Shown: positions 50,517-59,730 of the stretch, piece after piece | Layout of the letters: the number at the start of each line of letters is the position of its first letter | Position numbering within the stretch: position 1 is the stretch's first letter | DNA from: DATCHW01 sp963806045 | GTDB lineage: Bacteria; Bacteroidota; Ignavibacteria; Tepidaquicellales; Tepidaquicellaceae | Direction of reading: 5' to 3' | Length of the DNA stretch: 64,000 nucleotides | Assembly (NCBI GenBank): GCA_963806045.1 | Contig: CAWDWP010000005.1 | Location: forward strand, 1-64,000 | The notes under the pieces: generated by a model | Told to the model about the DNA's origin: nothing | What the model saw: the letters and a program-made list of their open reading frames with translations, nothing else | The model's database searches: none | Made by a program: the position numbers and the translations under genes

Positions 50517-52320
50517 ATGGTAGTACGAAAAATTACAAATAAGAAAGATGAAGAAGTGCTTGGAAAAGCGATAGACTCACAGATTTTTAAAAGACTTCTT
50601 ACATATTTCAAACCTTACAAATGGCAAATTGCGATTGCGACAATTTTAACAATTATCATATCAGCGCTCGGAGCAGTTAGACCAAGATTAACACCAATTG
50701 CCATCGATGATAAAATATTAAACAAAGATATTCCGGGTCTACAGGTAATTACGCTTATAATGCTTGGAACAATGATACTTCAGGGTTTCATCCAGTATGT
50801 TTTAACCTATCAAACAAGCTGGATAGGTCAGAAGATAATTTTTGATCTGAGGAAGAAAGTTTATCATCATACATTAAACCTCAACCTTAAATTTTTTGAT
50901 AATAATCCTATAGGCAGACTTGTGACAAGAGTTACAAATGATATTGATGTGCTGTTCGAGGTATTTTCTTCAGGTCTTGTAACAGCGTTCGGTGATATTT
51001 TTACTCTGATATGGATATTATATTTTATGTTCTCACTTGATTACAAACTTACTTTTGTTACACTGTCTGTACTTCCTTTTTTGATTTACGGTACAATGAT
51101 ATTCAGGAAAATGGTAAGAGAGTCTTACCGAAGAATCAGGATTCTTATAGCAAAACTTAATTCTTATATACAGGAAAGGATTACAGGAATATCGGTAGTT
51201 CAATATTTCGTACGGGAAAAAAAGACTATAGAAAAATTCGAAGAAATTAATAAGGCGCATACAGAGCAGAATATAAAAAGTGTATTTTATTATGCAATAT
51301 TTTTCCCTATAGTAGAACTTCTCGGTGCAATTGCAGTAGGACTGATAATCTGGTATGGGGGAGGGCAGGTAGTTCAGAAGGCGGTCTCAGTAGGGATAGT
51401 GATATCATTCATACAGTTTACTGAAATGTTTTTCAGACCAATCAGAGACCTGGCAGAGAAATATAATATCCTGCAAACTGCAATGGCTTCGAGTGAAAGG
51501 ATTTTTGAGTTACTCGATACAAAAACGGAAATCGTTGATAAGACAGGAGCAGAGGAAATTGGGGAAATCAAAGGAAATATTGAATTCAAAAATGTTTGGT
51601 TTGCTTATAATGACGAAGACTACGTTTTAAAGAATGCATCATTCAATATTAAAGAAGGAGAAAAAGTTGCTTTCGTAGGAGCCACAGGCGCGGGAAAAAC
51701 AACCATCATAAATCTTTTGTGCAGATTTTATGATGTATCGAAGGGTCATATCAATATTGATGGAAAAGATATAAGGAATTTGACACAGCATTCTTTACGA
51801 AAAAATATTGGGATTGTGCTTCAGGATGTATTTTTATTCTCGGGTGATATAAAATATAACATCAATCTTGGCAATGACCTTATAAGTGAAGAGAATATTT
51901 ATAGTGCGCTAACGAGTACCGGATTAGAAGTTTTTATACAGGAACTGCCGGATAAAATATCGCACAAAGTGACCGAAAGAGGCGCAACATTTTCAGTAGG
52001 TCAAAAGCAACTGATATCTTTTGCAAGGGCATTATCATTTAACCCGCGAATACTTATTCTCGATGAAGCGACCTCAAGTGTAGATACAGAAACAGAAGTT
52101 CTTATACAAAAAGCAATTAAGAAACTTGATTGAGGGCAGAACTTCCATAATAATTGCTCATAGACTCTCGACAATTCAAAACTGTGATAAAATAATTGTG
52201 ATACACAAAGGTGAGATTAAAGAAATGGGAACACATCAGCAATTGCTGGAAAAAGGAGGTTTGTACTACAAACTTTATCAACTTCAGTATAAAGACGAAG
52301 TTTCAATTAATAATCAATAA
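50517..52320 (+). CDS. ABC exporter half-transporter, catalytic-site subunit (MdlB/YheH-like), one frameshift
   Basis: About 600 residues when one extra base near 52128 is removed: AIKKL should continue as IEGRTSIIIAHRLST, but an inserted G gives a premature TGA. The membrane domain spans about 1-330. The ATPase domain has Walker A GATGAGKTT (near 389), Q-loop VLQDVFLF, signature FSVGQKQL (non-canonical, near 491) and Walker B ILILDEATSSVD with the catalytic Glu. Truncation would remove the H-loop His and the C-terminus. With the preceding subunit it forms the usual asymmetric pair. The lesion may be an assembly error. Confidence 0.88.
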
Positions 52321-52398
52321 TTATTAATTAGTAATTAATGATTATTAGAACTATTTAGATTGGTTTTTTAGGCTTACATTTTAAAATATTAATATAGT

Positions 52399-52986
52399 AT
52401 GAAAAAGATTTTACTTGCAACAAATAATAAGCATAAAGTTCAGGAAATAAACGACATACTCAAAGACAGCGGATATGAAATTTTTTCATTGAAAGATGAC
52501 GGAATAAATATCGAAATCGAAGAAGATAAAGATACTCTCGAGGGAAATGCATTAAAAAAGGCAAAAGAAGTTTTTGAAATAGCAAAGATTCCAACTCTTG
52601 CAGATGATACAGGATTATTCGTGGATGCACTAAAAGGAGAGCCGGGAGTTTATTCCTCAAGATATGCAGGAGAAAATGCAACCTATGACGATAATTGTAA
52701 AAAACTTTTGAGTGAGTTGAAAGATGTTGAGGATGGTAAAAGAAGTGCATACTTTAAAACGGTAATCTGCTATTACGTTTCCGTGAATAAATATTATTTC
52801 TTCGAAGGTATCTGCAAAGGCAGGTTAATAAAAGAAAAAAAAGGTGATAACGGATTCGGGTATGACCCGCTTTTCATTCCTGATGGATATGATAAAACGT
52901 ATTCAGAAATGAATGATGAGGACAAGAATTCGTTATCCCACAGGGCAAAATCTCTTGAAGCATTCAAAAACTTTCTTTTAAAATAA
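52399..52986 (+). CDS. rdgB: RdgB/HAM1 family XTP/dITP pyrophosphatase
   Basis: The 195 residues match the Ham1 family over their full length: LATNNKHKVQEINDIL at the N-terminus, EDKDTLEGNALKKA, LADDTGLFVDALKGEPGVYS, GDNGFGYDPLFIPDGYDKT and NSLSHRAKSLEAF. It hydrolyses non-canonical purine triphosphates (dITP, XTP) to monophosphates, protecting DNA and RNA. It is 78 bases after the ABC exporter and converges with the protease module with only 4 bases between stop codons. Confidence 0.96.
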   Translation: MKKILLATNNKHKVQEINDILKDSGYEIFSLKDDGINIEIEEDKDTLEGNALKKAKEVFEIAKIPTLADDTGLFVDALKGEPGVYSSRYAGENATYDDNCKKLLSELKDVEDGKRSAYFKTVICYYVSVNKYYFFEGICKGRLIKEKKGDNGFGYDPLFIPDGYDKTYSEMNDEDKNSLSHRAKSLEAFKNFLLK

Positions 52987-52990
52987 TCTT

Positions 52991-54089
52991 TTATACTTCA
53001 TCAATAACTCTCGGAAGTGCTCCAAAATTATTAATAAGATAGTCATCATAATAATCAGCTTTTGAAAAAAGATTATGTATAATTTCTTTTCCGGTATCGT
53101 GAGTAAGATATTCGTCATATATAAAAGTGGATAATACTATGTCCTGATTATTAACGCTGAAAGAGATACCTCCCGTGTTATAATTTTCTTTCAGCAAAAA
53201 CTCGTAAATCGCTCCGATATTAACTTTTGGAAGACTACATATAAAAGCATCACCCACTATGAAACCATTCTGATTGTAATTCAGATAAATTGTAGCACTA
53301 TTTTCTTTTATTTCCCAGGAGTTTTCTCCGCGCCTTGCAAGTTTGACATCCTTTCCTAATTCTGTAAGTATTTTTTCAACAATAGCATTTGCACCGGCAG
53401 GTTTATAGTCATCTTCTTTTTTGAGGACGGGCAAATCTACTTTAGTTCCGCAAAAAGGACAATATTCTCCTTCAATATTTTCAGCTGTTACGATGTTCAT
53501 ACACGAGGGACAGCGAATAGCAATACTCCCCGAATAACGTGTATATTCATTTAATGATTCTCTTATATAAGCCGACGGAAGAGCAAAACCCAGATTGTTA
53601 CTGTTAGTAATAATGAAAGTATTCATCCCTATTATTTGTCCATCTTCATTTACAAGTGGTCCCCCGCTGTTTCCGGGATTTATAGCAGCATCAATCTGAA
53701 TATAATTTAATCCGTTATGCAGTCTTGTCGATTTAGAAATTATTCCTTCGGTTGCCGTATAGCTTAAGCCGTAAGGATGTCCAATAGCAATTACCCGGTC
53801 TCCGTCATTAATTAAACTTTCTGGAGTTAATTTTAAATCAGGAAATTCAATTCCATCCGGAGCCTTGATAAATGCTATATCATATTTCGGGTCATTAAAT
53901 AATACGGGAGAAGAGGTTTGTTTAAACAATTTTCCGCTTATCACCGCCTCTTTATTATCTTTCACAACGTGATTATTGGTAACAATAGTATTAAACTCCT
54001 TAACATAAAATCCTGTACCGGTGCCATGCGGGGTGGAAATCTGTATTATTATCGGATGGAAAAGTCCTATTATTTCCTTTGAATTCATT
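52991..54089 (-). CDS. HtrA/S1C-like serine protease with zinc ribbon and YbjN-like C-terminal domain
   Basis: The 365-residue protein has no signal peptide. Residues ~1-195 are a trypsin-like domain with His in TIVTNNHVVKD, Asp in PKYDIAFIKA and Ser in DAAINPGNSGGPLVNEDG. Residues ~196-225 are a four-Cys zinc ribbon (CPSC...CPFCGTK). There is no PDZ domain; instead residues ~235-365 form an alpha/beta domain resembling YbjN/T3SS-chaperone folds, and similar in pattern to the N-terminal part of the upstream gene's product. The start codon overlaps the upstream gene's stop (TAATG), so the two are translationally coupled. A cytoplasmic HtrA-like protease with a zinc ribbon is unusual. Confidence 0.8.
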
Positions 54090-55356
54090 ATACGTTAAAG
54101 TTTAAATTTTGAATCTCTTTTAAATATGAATTTAAAAACTGAAGAAGTGATGCAAAGTTCAGCGATTCAGTTTTAAAACTGAGTTCCGGAAAATCTTCTT
54201 TTGAATTATCAATAATGGAATTTATTTCATCCGTAATCACTTTAGAATCAGGTTTATCTTTTTCAAGGAAATATTTTTTTCCTGATTCCACTGTAATTTC
54301 GGAATAGTAATCATAATTAATTAAAACCATAGCGAGTTTGAAAAGACTTGAAACGCATTTCACCATTCCGTAGTGATAAAGACAATATCCGAATATGTAT
54401 TCATAAATTGACAATACAATATCTTCATGCTTGTTTTCAAGATACCATTTAACATTTTTATGATTATCATTTATCACATTGAGAACCATATTAAAATTTG
54501 TCGGATTTAACAGACTGAAAGCAGTTATAGTTTTATAAAATGAATTTAGCACATTATTTTCAGGTTCATTACCTAATTTTATAATTTCGTCTTTTAAATT
54601 AATATTTTTATCAACAAACGATTTATTATCATTAGCGAAAAATATGGAATTCAATTTTTCAATTTGATTTACAATATTTCCTTCCGGCATCAAAAAGAAA
54701 TCAATTTTATAAACCGTAGACAGTAGCAGATAAGAAATACCCCCTTCGTAAGTATTTTCATTGAGAGTACTGACCTTTTTAAGAGTTTCGTCTATCCATT
54801 TCTTAAAATATTTATATCTTATATGCTTTTCATTTTCAGGGACAGCAATTGTGTTAACTTCATTAATCGGCTGCAACAAGCTAAAATCCTTAATAAGAAT
54901 GTCATCCTGCTTATCAGCATTGACGGCAAGCTCCTTTATCGCATAATAAAACTTGGATGGAGGGCAATCAAGAATACTGCTGTCAAATTTTAATATTATC
55001 AAATTATCCTTCAAAGAAAAACGAGTATAATACAGTGAGTAATTCAGTTCCATAAGTCTTCTCATAAAAGCGACACCTATTTTTGCAAATATTGCAATAT
55101 CCGATTCAGCAATCACATGTTCGTTATTAATTTTTACACGGATGAGTTTAGTACCCTGAAAAAATTCAATGGCAAGAGAATCTCCGTTATCTTTCAGAAT
55201 AATATTATTTGTTTCATCATCCGAAGCATAATTCACAAAGGATCTGAATGAATCATAATATTTTTTTTGTTCAAAATTTTCAACAGCTTCTCTCCAGAAA
55301 TTAATTTTCTCTTTGGATTTAAAAGCATCAGAATATCTACCGAATAAATTAAGCAT
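54088..55356 (-). CDS. Unknown protein coupled to the S1C-like protease, YbjN-like N-terminal region
   Basis: I do not recognise this 422-residue soluble protein. Residues ~45-165 have an alternating alpha/beta pattern (RVKINNEHVIAES, FMRRLMELNYSLYYTRFSL, LIILKFDSSILDCPPSKFYYA) that resembles the C-terminal domain of the protease encoded next. The remainder is mostly helical and rich in Asn, Lys and Asp. It has no signal peptide or membrane segment. Its stop overlaps the protease start, indicating a two-gene operon. It may be a partner, adaptor or substrate of the protease; this is inference. The IS4-family element sits about 80 bases upstream. Confidence 0.65.
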   Translation of the reverse strand: MLNLFGRYSDAFKSKEKINFWREAVENFEQKKYYDSFRSFVNYASDDETNNIILKDNGDSLAIEFFQGTKLIRVKINNEHVIAESDIAIFAKIGVAFMRRLMELNYSLYYTRFSLKDNLIILKFDSSILDCPPSKFYYAIKELAVNADKQDDILIKDFSLLQPINEVNTIAVPENEKHIRYKYFKKWIDETLKKVSTLNENTYEGGISYLLLSTVYKIDFFLMPEGNIVNQIEKLNSIFFANDNKSFVDKNINLKDEIIKLGNEPENNVLNSFYKTITAFSLLNPTNFNMVLNVINDNHKNVKWYLENKHEDIVLSIYEYIFGYCLYHYGMVKCVSSLFKLAMVLINYDYYSEITVESGKKYFLEKDKPDSKVITDEINSIIDNSKEDFPELSFKTESLNFASLLQFLNSYLKEIQNLNFNV

Positions 55357-55433
55357 AAAGTGAAATTTGTTTTAGCGAAAATAGGAAAGTTTATTACATT
55401 ATGAAATGTAAATTGAGTGTATGGGGTGTATGG

Positions 55434-56501
55434 CTAAGTACACGACAGAATTTTAGTAAGTGTATTAAATTCTTCCAACTTATATAAGATGTTTTTAATT
55501 ATATAACTTAAGTAATTAAATCCATATTTAAAAACACTAATAGCTTTTCTACCGTGTTTTTTTATTTTTATAGGAATAACAACATCAAGCCATAAACCGA
55601 CTAAGACAGACCAAACATAAGCTATGCTAACAATAACTATTAACTTTTTTATTTTTTCCAGTTCTCTAAAGTGTGTATCCTCAAAATTAAACCCCCGGGT
55701 TTTAAATGCTCCGAATAAATTCTCTATAGTCCATCTTTTTTGATACTTTTCCAATGAACCAAGATTATTTTTACTACTTACCACAACACAATAATCCTTT
55801 TCGGATTTCATTCCTGATACATATAATTTGAAACCTAGAATATCAACTTGTTTCGGATAATCTAATTTATCATTGAGTTTTAAAAAACGGAAAAGATAAT
55901 TTATAGTTTTTCGTCCTTTTTCTAATACACTACCTTTTTTTATTTGCTTTGGTATTCTGATATGAAATTCCATTCCTTGGTCTAACAGATACTTAAACCA
56001 CTTAACTCCTATAAACTCCCTATCACCCAGCAATGCTTTTATTCTATCTTTCCCAAGTAAATTTATTGCTTTTGTTAGTAAATCTTTTCTCTCTTTTGTA
56101 CTTGATGATCCTCCTTTATTAAGCAACTCCCAATACAATGGTATAGCATTGTTCTTATATATTATTCCAAGCATTAATATGTTTATATGAGTATTGCCAA
56201 ATTTCCAATTCGTCCGATCTATTACTAAATAATATTGTCCATCTTTCGGAAGTTGTGACATTACAAATCTTGCATACTCTTCATAATTCATCTGAAATTT
56301 CTGAAAAAATCGTTGTAAATTTCTGTAGTTGGATTGACTTTTTGTACTCGAATTTATCTTCAACGATATTCTGCTTAAATTTACAGTCGCTACATCTATT
56401 AGGCTTATTATTAATAATGTGATATATTTTAATCTTGCCTTGTTCCATTGAAATTTTGATTGTAATATATTCCGTAATTTACTATAATATTGTTGATTCA
56501 T
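55434..56501 (-). CDS. IS4-family transposase
   Basis: The 355-residue DDE transposase shows the first Asp in LVIDRTNWKFGN, the second in IKALLGDREFIGVKWF and the Glu in the YREK-like block KRWTIENLFGAFKTRGFN, in a beta-strand-rich insertion layout typical of IS4. The reading frame is intact, and its stop codon (TAG) is formed by the terminal inverted repeat itself. The element therefore looks potentially active. The gene points toward the operon at 52991-55356 and might contribute transcription to it. Confidence 0.95.
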   Translation of the reverse strand: MNQQYYSKLRNILQSKFQWNKARLKYITLLIISLIDVATVNLSRISLKINSSTKSQSNYRNLQRFFQKFQMNYEEYARFVMSQLPKDGQYYLVIDRTNWKFGNTHINILMLGIIYKNNAIPLYWELLNKGGSSSTKERKDLLTKAINLLGKDRIKALLGDREFIGVKWFKYLLDQGMEFHIRIPKQIKKGSVLEKGRKTINYLFRFLKLNDKLDYPKQVDILGFKLYVSGMKSEKDYCVVVSSKNNLGSLEKYQKRWTIENLFGAFKTRGFNFEDTHFRELEKIKKLIVIVSIAYVWSVLVGLWLDVVIPIKIKKHGRKAISVFKYGFNYLSYIIKNILYKLEEFNTLTKILSCT

Positions 56502-56606
56502 GATCTGGTTCCTTTCTGTATATTATTAATTTTGTTGGATTTAATAATATAACATTTTTGGAACCAGATTTATTTTTTAGTATATGATTTTGTGTCGTGT
56601 ACTAAG
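55434..56606 (-). mobile_element. IS4-family insertion sequence with terminal inverted repeats and 9-bp target duplication
   Basis: The element is 1173 bases long. Its ends CT(A/T)AGTACACGACA form inverted repeats (about 17 bases with two mismatches). The flanks 55425-55433 and 56607-56615 are both GGTGTATGG, a candidate 9-base target duplication. Because the target is a 9-base tandem repeat, the duplication could also be pre-existing repeat units. The ends beginning with CT and a 9-base duplication fit the IS4/IS10 group. One gene is present, in the minus direction. Confidence 0.88.
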
Positions 56607-56847
56607 GGTGTATGGGGTGTATGGAGTGTATGGAGCGTGTATGGAGTGTATGGAGTTTGTAAAATAAAAGCAGTGTTAATGTATATAAAGTCGGGGATAT
56701 TTCTTAAATATAAACAGTTTAAAAAAAATCTCTTTTATTAATTAATTAAATTTTTTATAATATATTAAAATAAGATATACTGAGTGTCAAAAAGAAAATA
56801 TTTCCGTCATCTTTTCTAAATATATTTGAAAAATAAATTAAATCATC

Positions 56848-57261
56848 ATGAAAATTTTAATTTCTACACTTGTCGGGGCAATTGTTTTATTTCTTATATC
56901 ATGGCTGTCATATGGGGTTATTCTTGACAAATATATGGTACAATTTGGTCCGCTAATGCGTACTCCGGAAGATATGAGATTCTGGGCAATTATTGTTGGT
57001 ACTGTTTTACAGGCATTTTTCATGGCGTGGATTTATACTATGGTTTACAAAGGAGAATCTCCTTTTAAAGAAGGATTCCTGTATGGATTTTTTCTTTCAC
57101 TTCTGGTGGATATACCATATATCTTCTTTTATTGGGGATCATATGCAATCAGTTACAAAGTTATCGTTGCAGATGGAATATTAATGGGTATCAGAATGAT
57201 AATAACTGCTATTGTAATTGCACTGATAATAGGAAAGAAAGAAAAAGTTATGGAATCATAG
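56848..57261 (+). CDS. Small membrane protein of unknown function
   Basis: The 137-residue protein has four hydrophobic segments (for example LISTLVGAIVLFLISWLSYG near the N-terminus, FWAIIVGTVLQAFFMAWIYT, YGFFLSLLVDIPYIFFYWG and IIITAIVIALIIG near the end) and a Lys-rich C-terminus. I do not recognise it; it is reminiscent of small DUF1761-like four-helix membrane proteins. It is monocistronic, transcribed away from the IS, and ends before the hairpin element at 57285-57357. Confidence 0.7.
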   Translation: MKILISTLVGAIVLFLISWLSYGVILDKYMVQFGPLMRTPEDMRFWAIIVGTVLQAFFMAWIYTMVYKGESPFKEGFLYGFFLSLLVDIPYIFFYWGSYAISYKVIVADGILMGIRMIITAIVIALIIGKKEKVMES

Positions 57262-57284
57262 AAAGTTTTTATTAAAATTTTCAG

Positions 57285-57357
57285 GTGCGGGTTTTCGTTA
57301 GACATTGAAATTTAATTCTATGGGAATACTAAGGATACAGATTATCGAAACCCGCAC
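57285..57357. other. 73-base element closed by a 12-bp stem
   Basis: GTGCGGGTTTTCG at the left pairs with CGAAACCCGCAC at the right (12 bp with one bulged T), enclosing about 48 bases. G+C in the stem is much higher than around it. It lies between the convergent genes at 56848 and 57392. It lacks a U-run, so it is not a standard terminator; it might be a structured RNA, a bidirectional terminator variant or a small mobile repeat. Confidence 0.45.
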
Positions 57358-57391
57358 ATTAATTTATTGCTTTTATAAGTTCCTTTTCGGA

Positions 57392-57595
57392 TTAAAAATC
57401 ACCTTTCTCAACAAAATTATCCGGAACAAATTCCCATTTTTTGCATTCTCCGGCAACATTATCAAGAAATTTATTGAATAATTCCCTTTCATCAAATGCT
57501 TTGTCGGGGAATTGTTGTTTCACAGTTTTAATAAAAGCTTGTTTAATTTCAAAGCTTAAATGTTTTGTGATTTCATCCATTTTTACTCTTGCCAT
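57392..57595 (-). CDS. Small hypothetical protein (67 aa)
   Basis: The 67-residue soluble protein (MARVKMDEITKHLSFEIKQA at the start) has a helical, charged composition with aromatic residues near the end (KKWEFVPDNFV). Composition and codon use resemble real genes, and no better frame overlaps it. I do not recognise a family. It lies between the hairpin element and the beta-lactamase gene, on the same strand as the latter. Confidence 0.6.
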   Translation of the reverse strand: MARVKMDEITKHLSFEIKQAFIKTVKQQFPDKAFDERELFNKFLDNVAGECKKWEFVPDNFVEKGDF

Positions 57596-57719
57596 AATTT
57601 ATAGTCTATTAAGTTCTTTAAGTTTATTAAGTTAATTTGATTATTTATTGGTTTATATAATCTCTAATGAAAAAATTAATTACAAAATATAAATAAAACA
57701 TTTAGAATATTATATTCTT

Positions 57720-58505
57720 TTACATTATTCTCATACTTTTTAATATTTCAATAGTAATTTCCTTTGCTTTCATACCGTTAGCATCGTCCCCAAGTATGTT
57801 TGTAGCAAATATAAAAGCATTATCTCCGAGAGTTACGTAGCCAATAAACCAACCGAGACGGTCAATACCATTTGGATAAACACCTGATCCCGTTTTCCCC
57901 CTTAGAACATAGAATATATTACTATCAAGTATAGTTATATCTCTTACTATATTTAAACTTCTTTCTGAGAAAGGAAGCTGACCCTTATAAAACTTCTTAA
58001 GAAAATCTACTTGCTCTTCCGCTGAAATCTCGAGAGAATTCATAAGCCAGAATTTATCTATCCCGCCGGAAATATCATTATTCCCGTACACTATTTTATC
58101 TAAATATTCTTTCATTCGTGTTTCGCCAATTCTACGGGCAACCTCCTGGTAATACCACACAACAGAATTCTGTATTGCAGATTTGAGATTATGGTCGCGG
58201 TTCCAGGATTCAATCTGGCGTTTTACTCCATCCCATTTTAATGTAAAATTTTCATCAGGAATAATACCCGTTTCAAGTCCTATTAATGAATTCGGGATTT
58301 TGAATGTCGAGCAGGGTGGAAATCTTTTTTTGCATTGCTCATCATTATGTCTTATATAATACCTGTTATTATAATCATACAAAATGAAAGCACCTTGATA
58401 TTTATTAAAATATTTATTGAAATCTGTTTCGTATCCTTTTTTTTCCTGTTGTTTACAACCACAGATAAGCAAAAGAAAAGTGAAAATAAAAGCAGCAGTT
58501 TTCAT
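57720..58505 (-). CDS. Class D (OXA-type) beta-lactamase
   Basis: The 261-residue precursor has a lipoprotein-type signal (MKTAAFIFTFLLLICGC, lipobox Cys at 17). The class D active-site set is complete: S66-T-F-K69 (PCSTFKIPNSL), S114-V-V (QNSVVWYYQE), Y140-G-N (KIVYGNNDISGG), Trp153 (KFWLMNS) and K204-T-G (LRGKTGSGVYP). Class D enzymes hydrolyse penicillins and some related beta-lactams with a carbamylated Lys. The spacing matches the family. It is chromosomal, with housekeeping neighbours and no integron or resistance-gene context, so it is likely an ancestral gene; the actual spectrum cannot be predicted. Confidence 0.93.
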   Translation of the reverse strand: MKTAAFIFTFLLLICGCKQQEKKGYETDFNKYFNKYQGAFILYDYNNRYYIRHNDEQCKKRFPPCSTFKIPNSLIGLETGIIPDENFTLKWDGVKRQIESWNRDHNLKSAIQNSVVWYYQEVARRIGETRMKEYLDKIVYGNNDISGGIDKFWLMNSLEISAEEQVDFLKKFYKGQLPFSERSLNIVRDITILDSNIFYVLRGKTGSGVYPNGIDRLGWFIGYVTLGDNAFIFATNILGDDANGMKAKEITIEILKSMRIM

Positions 58506-58551
58506 TTAAATAAATTATAAATTACCAAGACCGGATAACGAAATAATTTAG

Positions 58552-58623
58552 TACCCCGCAGAGGATTCGAACCTCTAATATCTGATCCGTAGTCAGAGGG
58601 TTTATCCATTAGCCTAGCGGGGC
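58552..58623 (-). tRNA. tRNA-Arg (anticodon ACG)
   Basis: On the minus strand the sequence folds as a cloverleaf: acceptor GCCCCGC pairing with GCGGGGT (last pair G-U), D-arm GGCTAATGGATAAACC, anticodon stem TCTGA/TCAGA with loop CTACGGA (anticodon ACG, reads CGU), and T-arm AGAGG-TTCGAAT-CCTCT. No CCA is encoded; the discriminator base is A. No integrase or other tRNA is adjacent. Confidence 0.95.
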
Positions 58624-58826
58624 TTTGCAATGATTAATGAGTAATGAATAATGATCAATGAAAATCTTAAAATATCATTATTACATTACTTCAACGATAA
58701 TTTGAAAGAACATTCTCAAAATAGTAAAGAACGAAGTAACAATAAATACATTAGATTTGCACTTTTATATTAATCCGATAAAAGTATTTTCAGGAAAAAT
58801 GTTTCTTTAATTTATTAATACTGAAA

Positions 58827-59696
58827 ATGAAAATAGGATTTATTGGTCTCGGGATAATGGGGAGCGGAATGGCTGCAAATCTTGTGAAAAAAGGATTTGA
58901 TATAACCGTCTATAACAGAACCAGAAGCAAAGAGCAGAAATTGATTTCTCTGGGTGCAAAATCAGCAAATTCTCTCAAAGAGTTTGCAAGAAATTGCGAA
59001 ATATTAATTACTATGCTATCAGAACCTGATGCCGTTCAGGAATTCGCTCTCGGAGAAAATGGTTTTCTGAAATTTATGAATAAATGCTCAGTCTGGATTG
59101 ACTGCAGCACGGTCAACCCTTCTTTCACACTAAAAGCCGCAAAGAAAGCAGATGAATTTGATTTGAGATTTTTAGATGCACCTGTTGCAGGTTCTAAAAT
59201 TCCCGCGGAAACAGGAAACCTGATATTTTATGTCGGTGGTGATAAAAACGATTTTGAATATGTAAAACCAATTCTTGAAGCTATGGGAAGACTTATTATT
59301 TATATGGGCGGAAACGGAATGGGCTCAGCAATGAAAATTGTGAACAATATATTGCTCGGCTCGTCGATGCTGGCTTTTTCCGAAGCATTGTTCCTGGGAG
59401 AAAAATTAGGCATTTCAAAAGAAAAAATTCTTGAAATACTTCCCGGTGGTCCCGTTACAGCACCTTTTATATCATTAAAGAAAGAAAAACTTTTGAATGA
59501 AGAATTTGGTACGGAATTTCCGCTTCAATGGATGCAGAAAGATTTACGGCTCGCATCTGAGACTGCCGGTGAAAAAGAAATTACACTGGATTTCCTTGAG
59601 TCATCTAAAGATATATTTAAAAAAGCTATGGAAGCCGGATTGAAAGAACAAGATTTCAGTGCGATTTATAAATTTATAAAGCAAACAAAGCATTGA
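58827..59696 (+). CDS. NAD(P)-dependent 3-hydroxyisobutyrate-dehydrogenase-family reductase
   Basis: The 289 residues fit the beta-hydroxyacid dehydrogenase family: N-terminal NAD(P) motif IGFIGLGIMGSGMAANLVKK, substrate motif RFLDAPVAGSKIPAETGNL, and catalytic Lys in GSAMKIVNNILLG (near 170). The NRTRS after the first motif (YNRTRSKEQKL) suggests NADP(H) preference. Relatives include 3-hydroxyisobutyrate, tartronate-semialdehyde and glyoxylate/succinic-semialdehyde reductases; the GLYR/SSAR-type is the closest by eye. It converges with the DDAH-type gene; no operon partner. Confidence 0.9.
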   Translation: MKIGFIGLGIMGSGMAANLVKKGFDITVYNRTRSKEQKLISLGAKSANSLKEFARNCEILITMLSEPDAVQEFALGENGFLKFMNKCSVWIDCSTVNPSFTLKAAKKADEFDLRFLDAPVAGSKIPAETGNLIFYVGGDKNDFEYVKPILEAMGRLIIYMGGNGMGSAMKIVNNILLGSSMLAFSEALFLGEKLGISKEKILEILPGGPVTAPFISLKKEKLLNEEFGTEFPLQWMQKDLRLASETAGEKEITLDFLESSKDIFKKAMEAGLKEQDFSAIYKFIKQTKH

Positions 59697-59730
59697 ATGT
59701 TTCAATGAGATATAAAATCGCAATTATCGA

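Larger units (their letters stand above)
55414..56660. repeat. 9-bp repeat array (GTGTATGGA units) split by an insertion sequence
   Basis: GAGTGTATG-type units flank the IS on both sides: 55414-55433 on the left and 56607-56660 on the right. The target site of the IS is the repeat itself. It belongs to the same 9-mer family as the arrays at 1264-1498, 3950-3983 and 48083-48119. Beyond it, 56661-56847 is A/T-rich without a gene. Confidence 0.75.

Noticed and set aside
58552..58623. tRNA-Arg as an attachment site for a genomic island
   Set aside because: No integrase, no second copy of the tRNA 3' end and no foreign gene block are seen next to it.
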